A stretch of DNA of 64,000 nt from assembly GCF_963677875.1 (NCBI RefSeq), contig NZ_OY782570.1, forward strand, positions 124,001 to 188,000, read 5' to 3'. A program made the position numbers and the translations under genes. This document shows positions 63,478-64,000 of this stretch, one piece after another. The notes below the pieces were generated by a model that saw nothing but the letters and a program-made list of their open reading frames with translations, was not told the origin of the DNA and did not search any database. The DNA is from Thiomicrorhabdus sp. (lineage in GTDB: Bacteria > Pseudomonadota > Gammaproteobacteria > Thiomicrospirales > Thiomicrospiraceae). Position 1 is the stretch's first letter. Every line of letters starts with the position of its first letter.

Positions 63478-64000
63478 AAAAATCTGCGTAGTGACCGGAA
63501 CGCGTGCCGAATACGGACTGCTTTACCAGACATTGAAAGCGCTTCAGGTGCATTCCGGTATTGAATTGCAGTTGGTCGTTTGCGCCGCGCATTTGAGCGA
63601 ACGATTCGGCATGACTGTGCGGCAGATTGAAGCCGATGGTTTTGAGATTTCAGCCCGCGTGGAAACTCTGAATCTGCAGTCTGATCAGGATCCGCAACAA
63701 CAGGTCGCTCTATCGGTTGCCAGTGGGATCGAAGCTTTTGCCAAAGTCTTTCGCAGATTGCAGCCGGATGCAATACTGCTTCTCGGCGACCGTTATGAAA
63801 TTTTTGCTGCGGGCCCAGACGGCGCTGTTTCTGCATTATCCGCTGGCACATATTCATGGCGGCGAAGTTACCAGCGGAGCAATCGACGACGCACTTCGGC
63901 ACATGATTACCAAGATGTCGCATCTGCATTTTGTTGCCGCCGAACCTTACCGAAAAAGAGTGATTCAGTTAGGCGAACTTCCCGAGCGTGTTTTCAATGT
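63449..64000 (+). pseudogene. legG: UDP-sugar 2-epimerase (hydrolysing) LegG/NeuC, frameshifted and cut by the window end
   Basis: The N-terminus is clear: KKICVVTGTRAEYGLLYQTL, then QPDAILLLGDRYEIFAA. After that the frame breaks. The family sequence resumes in another frame as QTALFLHYPLAHIHGGEVTS and KMSHLHFVAAEPYRKRVIQL to the window end. Removing one G from GGG at 63811-63813 restores it. The start is either ATG 63449 (overlapping legI) or TTG 63467. It would release 2,4-diacetamido-trideoxymannose for LegI. Remaining protein lies outside the window. Confidence 0.85.

Noticed and set aside
1-64000. tRNA, rRNA, CRISPR array, insertion sequence or prophage
   Set aside because: No cloverleaf with a T-arm motif, no regularly spaced repeats, no transposase or integrase, and no terminal inverted repeats were found on reading both strands.

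Overview
The window is a chromosomal segment of a motile, Gram-negative gammaproteobacterium. The gene content (assimilatory nitrate reductase, class I FBPase, PEP carboxylase, FNR, Vibrio-like FlgP/FlgT H-ring genes, sigma-54 and sigma-28 flagellar promoters) suits a sulfur-oxidising autotroph of the Thiomicrospira/Hydrogenovibrio/Thiomicrorhabdus group. That placement is an inference from gene content, not a measured phylogeny. No tRNA, rRNA, CRISPR array, prophage or insertion sequence was recognised.

Layout. 1-1.7 kb: a phytase-like lipoprotein (cut by the window edge) and a small membrane protein. 2.0-9.5 kb: a nitrate-assimilation/molybdenum cofactor operon (nirD-nasA-cysG-ybiB-moeA-mobA) behind a leader terminator. 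NasA reduces nitrate; CysG makes siroheme for nitrite reductase; MoeA and MobA build the Mo-bis-MGD cofactor of NasA. nirB is not present. 9.5-10.7 kb: an unknown repeat-containing protein behind a near-consensus sigma-28 promoter. 10.9-16.8 kb: trpS, a membrane methyltransferase, pcnB-folK-panB-panC, and convergent panD. 17-25.3 kb, all minus strand: ppc; an operon encoding a circularly permuted ATP-grasp enzyme, an alpha-E protein and a zinc metallopeptidase; ppa; fbp. 25.6-33.6 kb: thiI, mltF, rnr-rlmB, and an unusual PfkB kinase-Rieske fusion. 34-40 kb: fnr, a predicted FNR-activated small RNA, pal, pepN, and an LppC/LpoA-like gene.

40-59.5 kb is a flagellar locus: flgP and two unknown small proteins, the minus-strand flgA and flgM-flgN-pilZ genes, cheV-flgT, and then flgBCDE / flgFGH / flgIJKL-mltC-like. 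Each of the last three blocks has its own GG-N10-GC sigma-54 promoter. flgJ encodes only the rod-cap domain, and a murein transglycosylase gene follows flgL. 59.7-64 kb holds legionaminic-acid (nonulosonate) genes legB-legC-legH-legI-legG, also behind a sigma-54-type promoter, which suggests flagellin glycosylation tied to flagellar assembly.

Three genes (mobA, the alpha-E gene and legG/neuC) each carry an apparent one-base insertion, two of them in or beside homopolymers. They may be real mutations, slippage sites or sequencing errors. The most unusual items are the PfkB-Rieske fusion, the FNR-box/sRNA unit, the sigma-28-linked unknown protein and the ATP-grasp/alpha-E/metallopeptidase operon.
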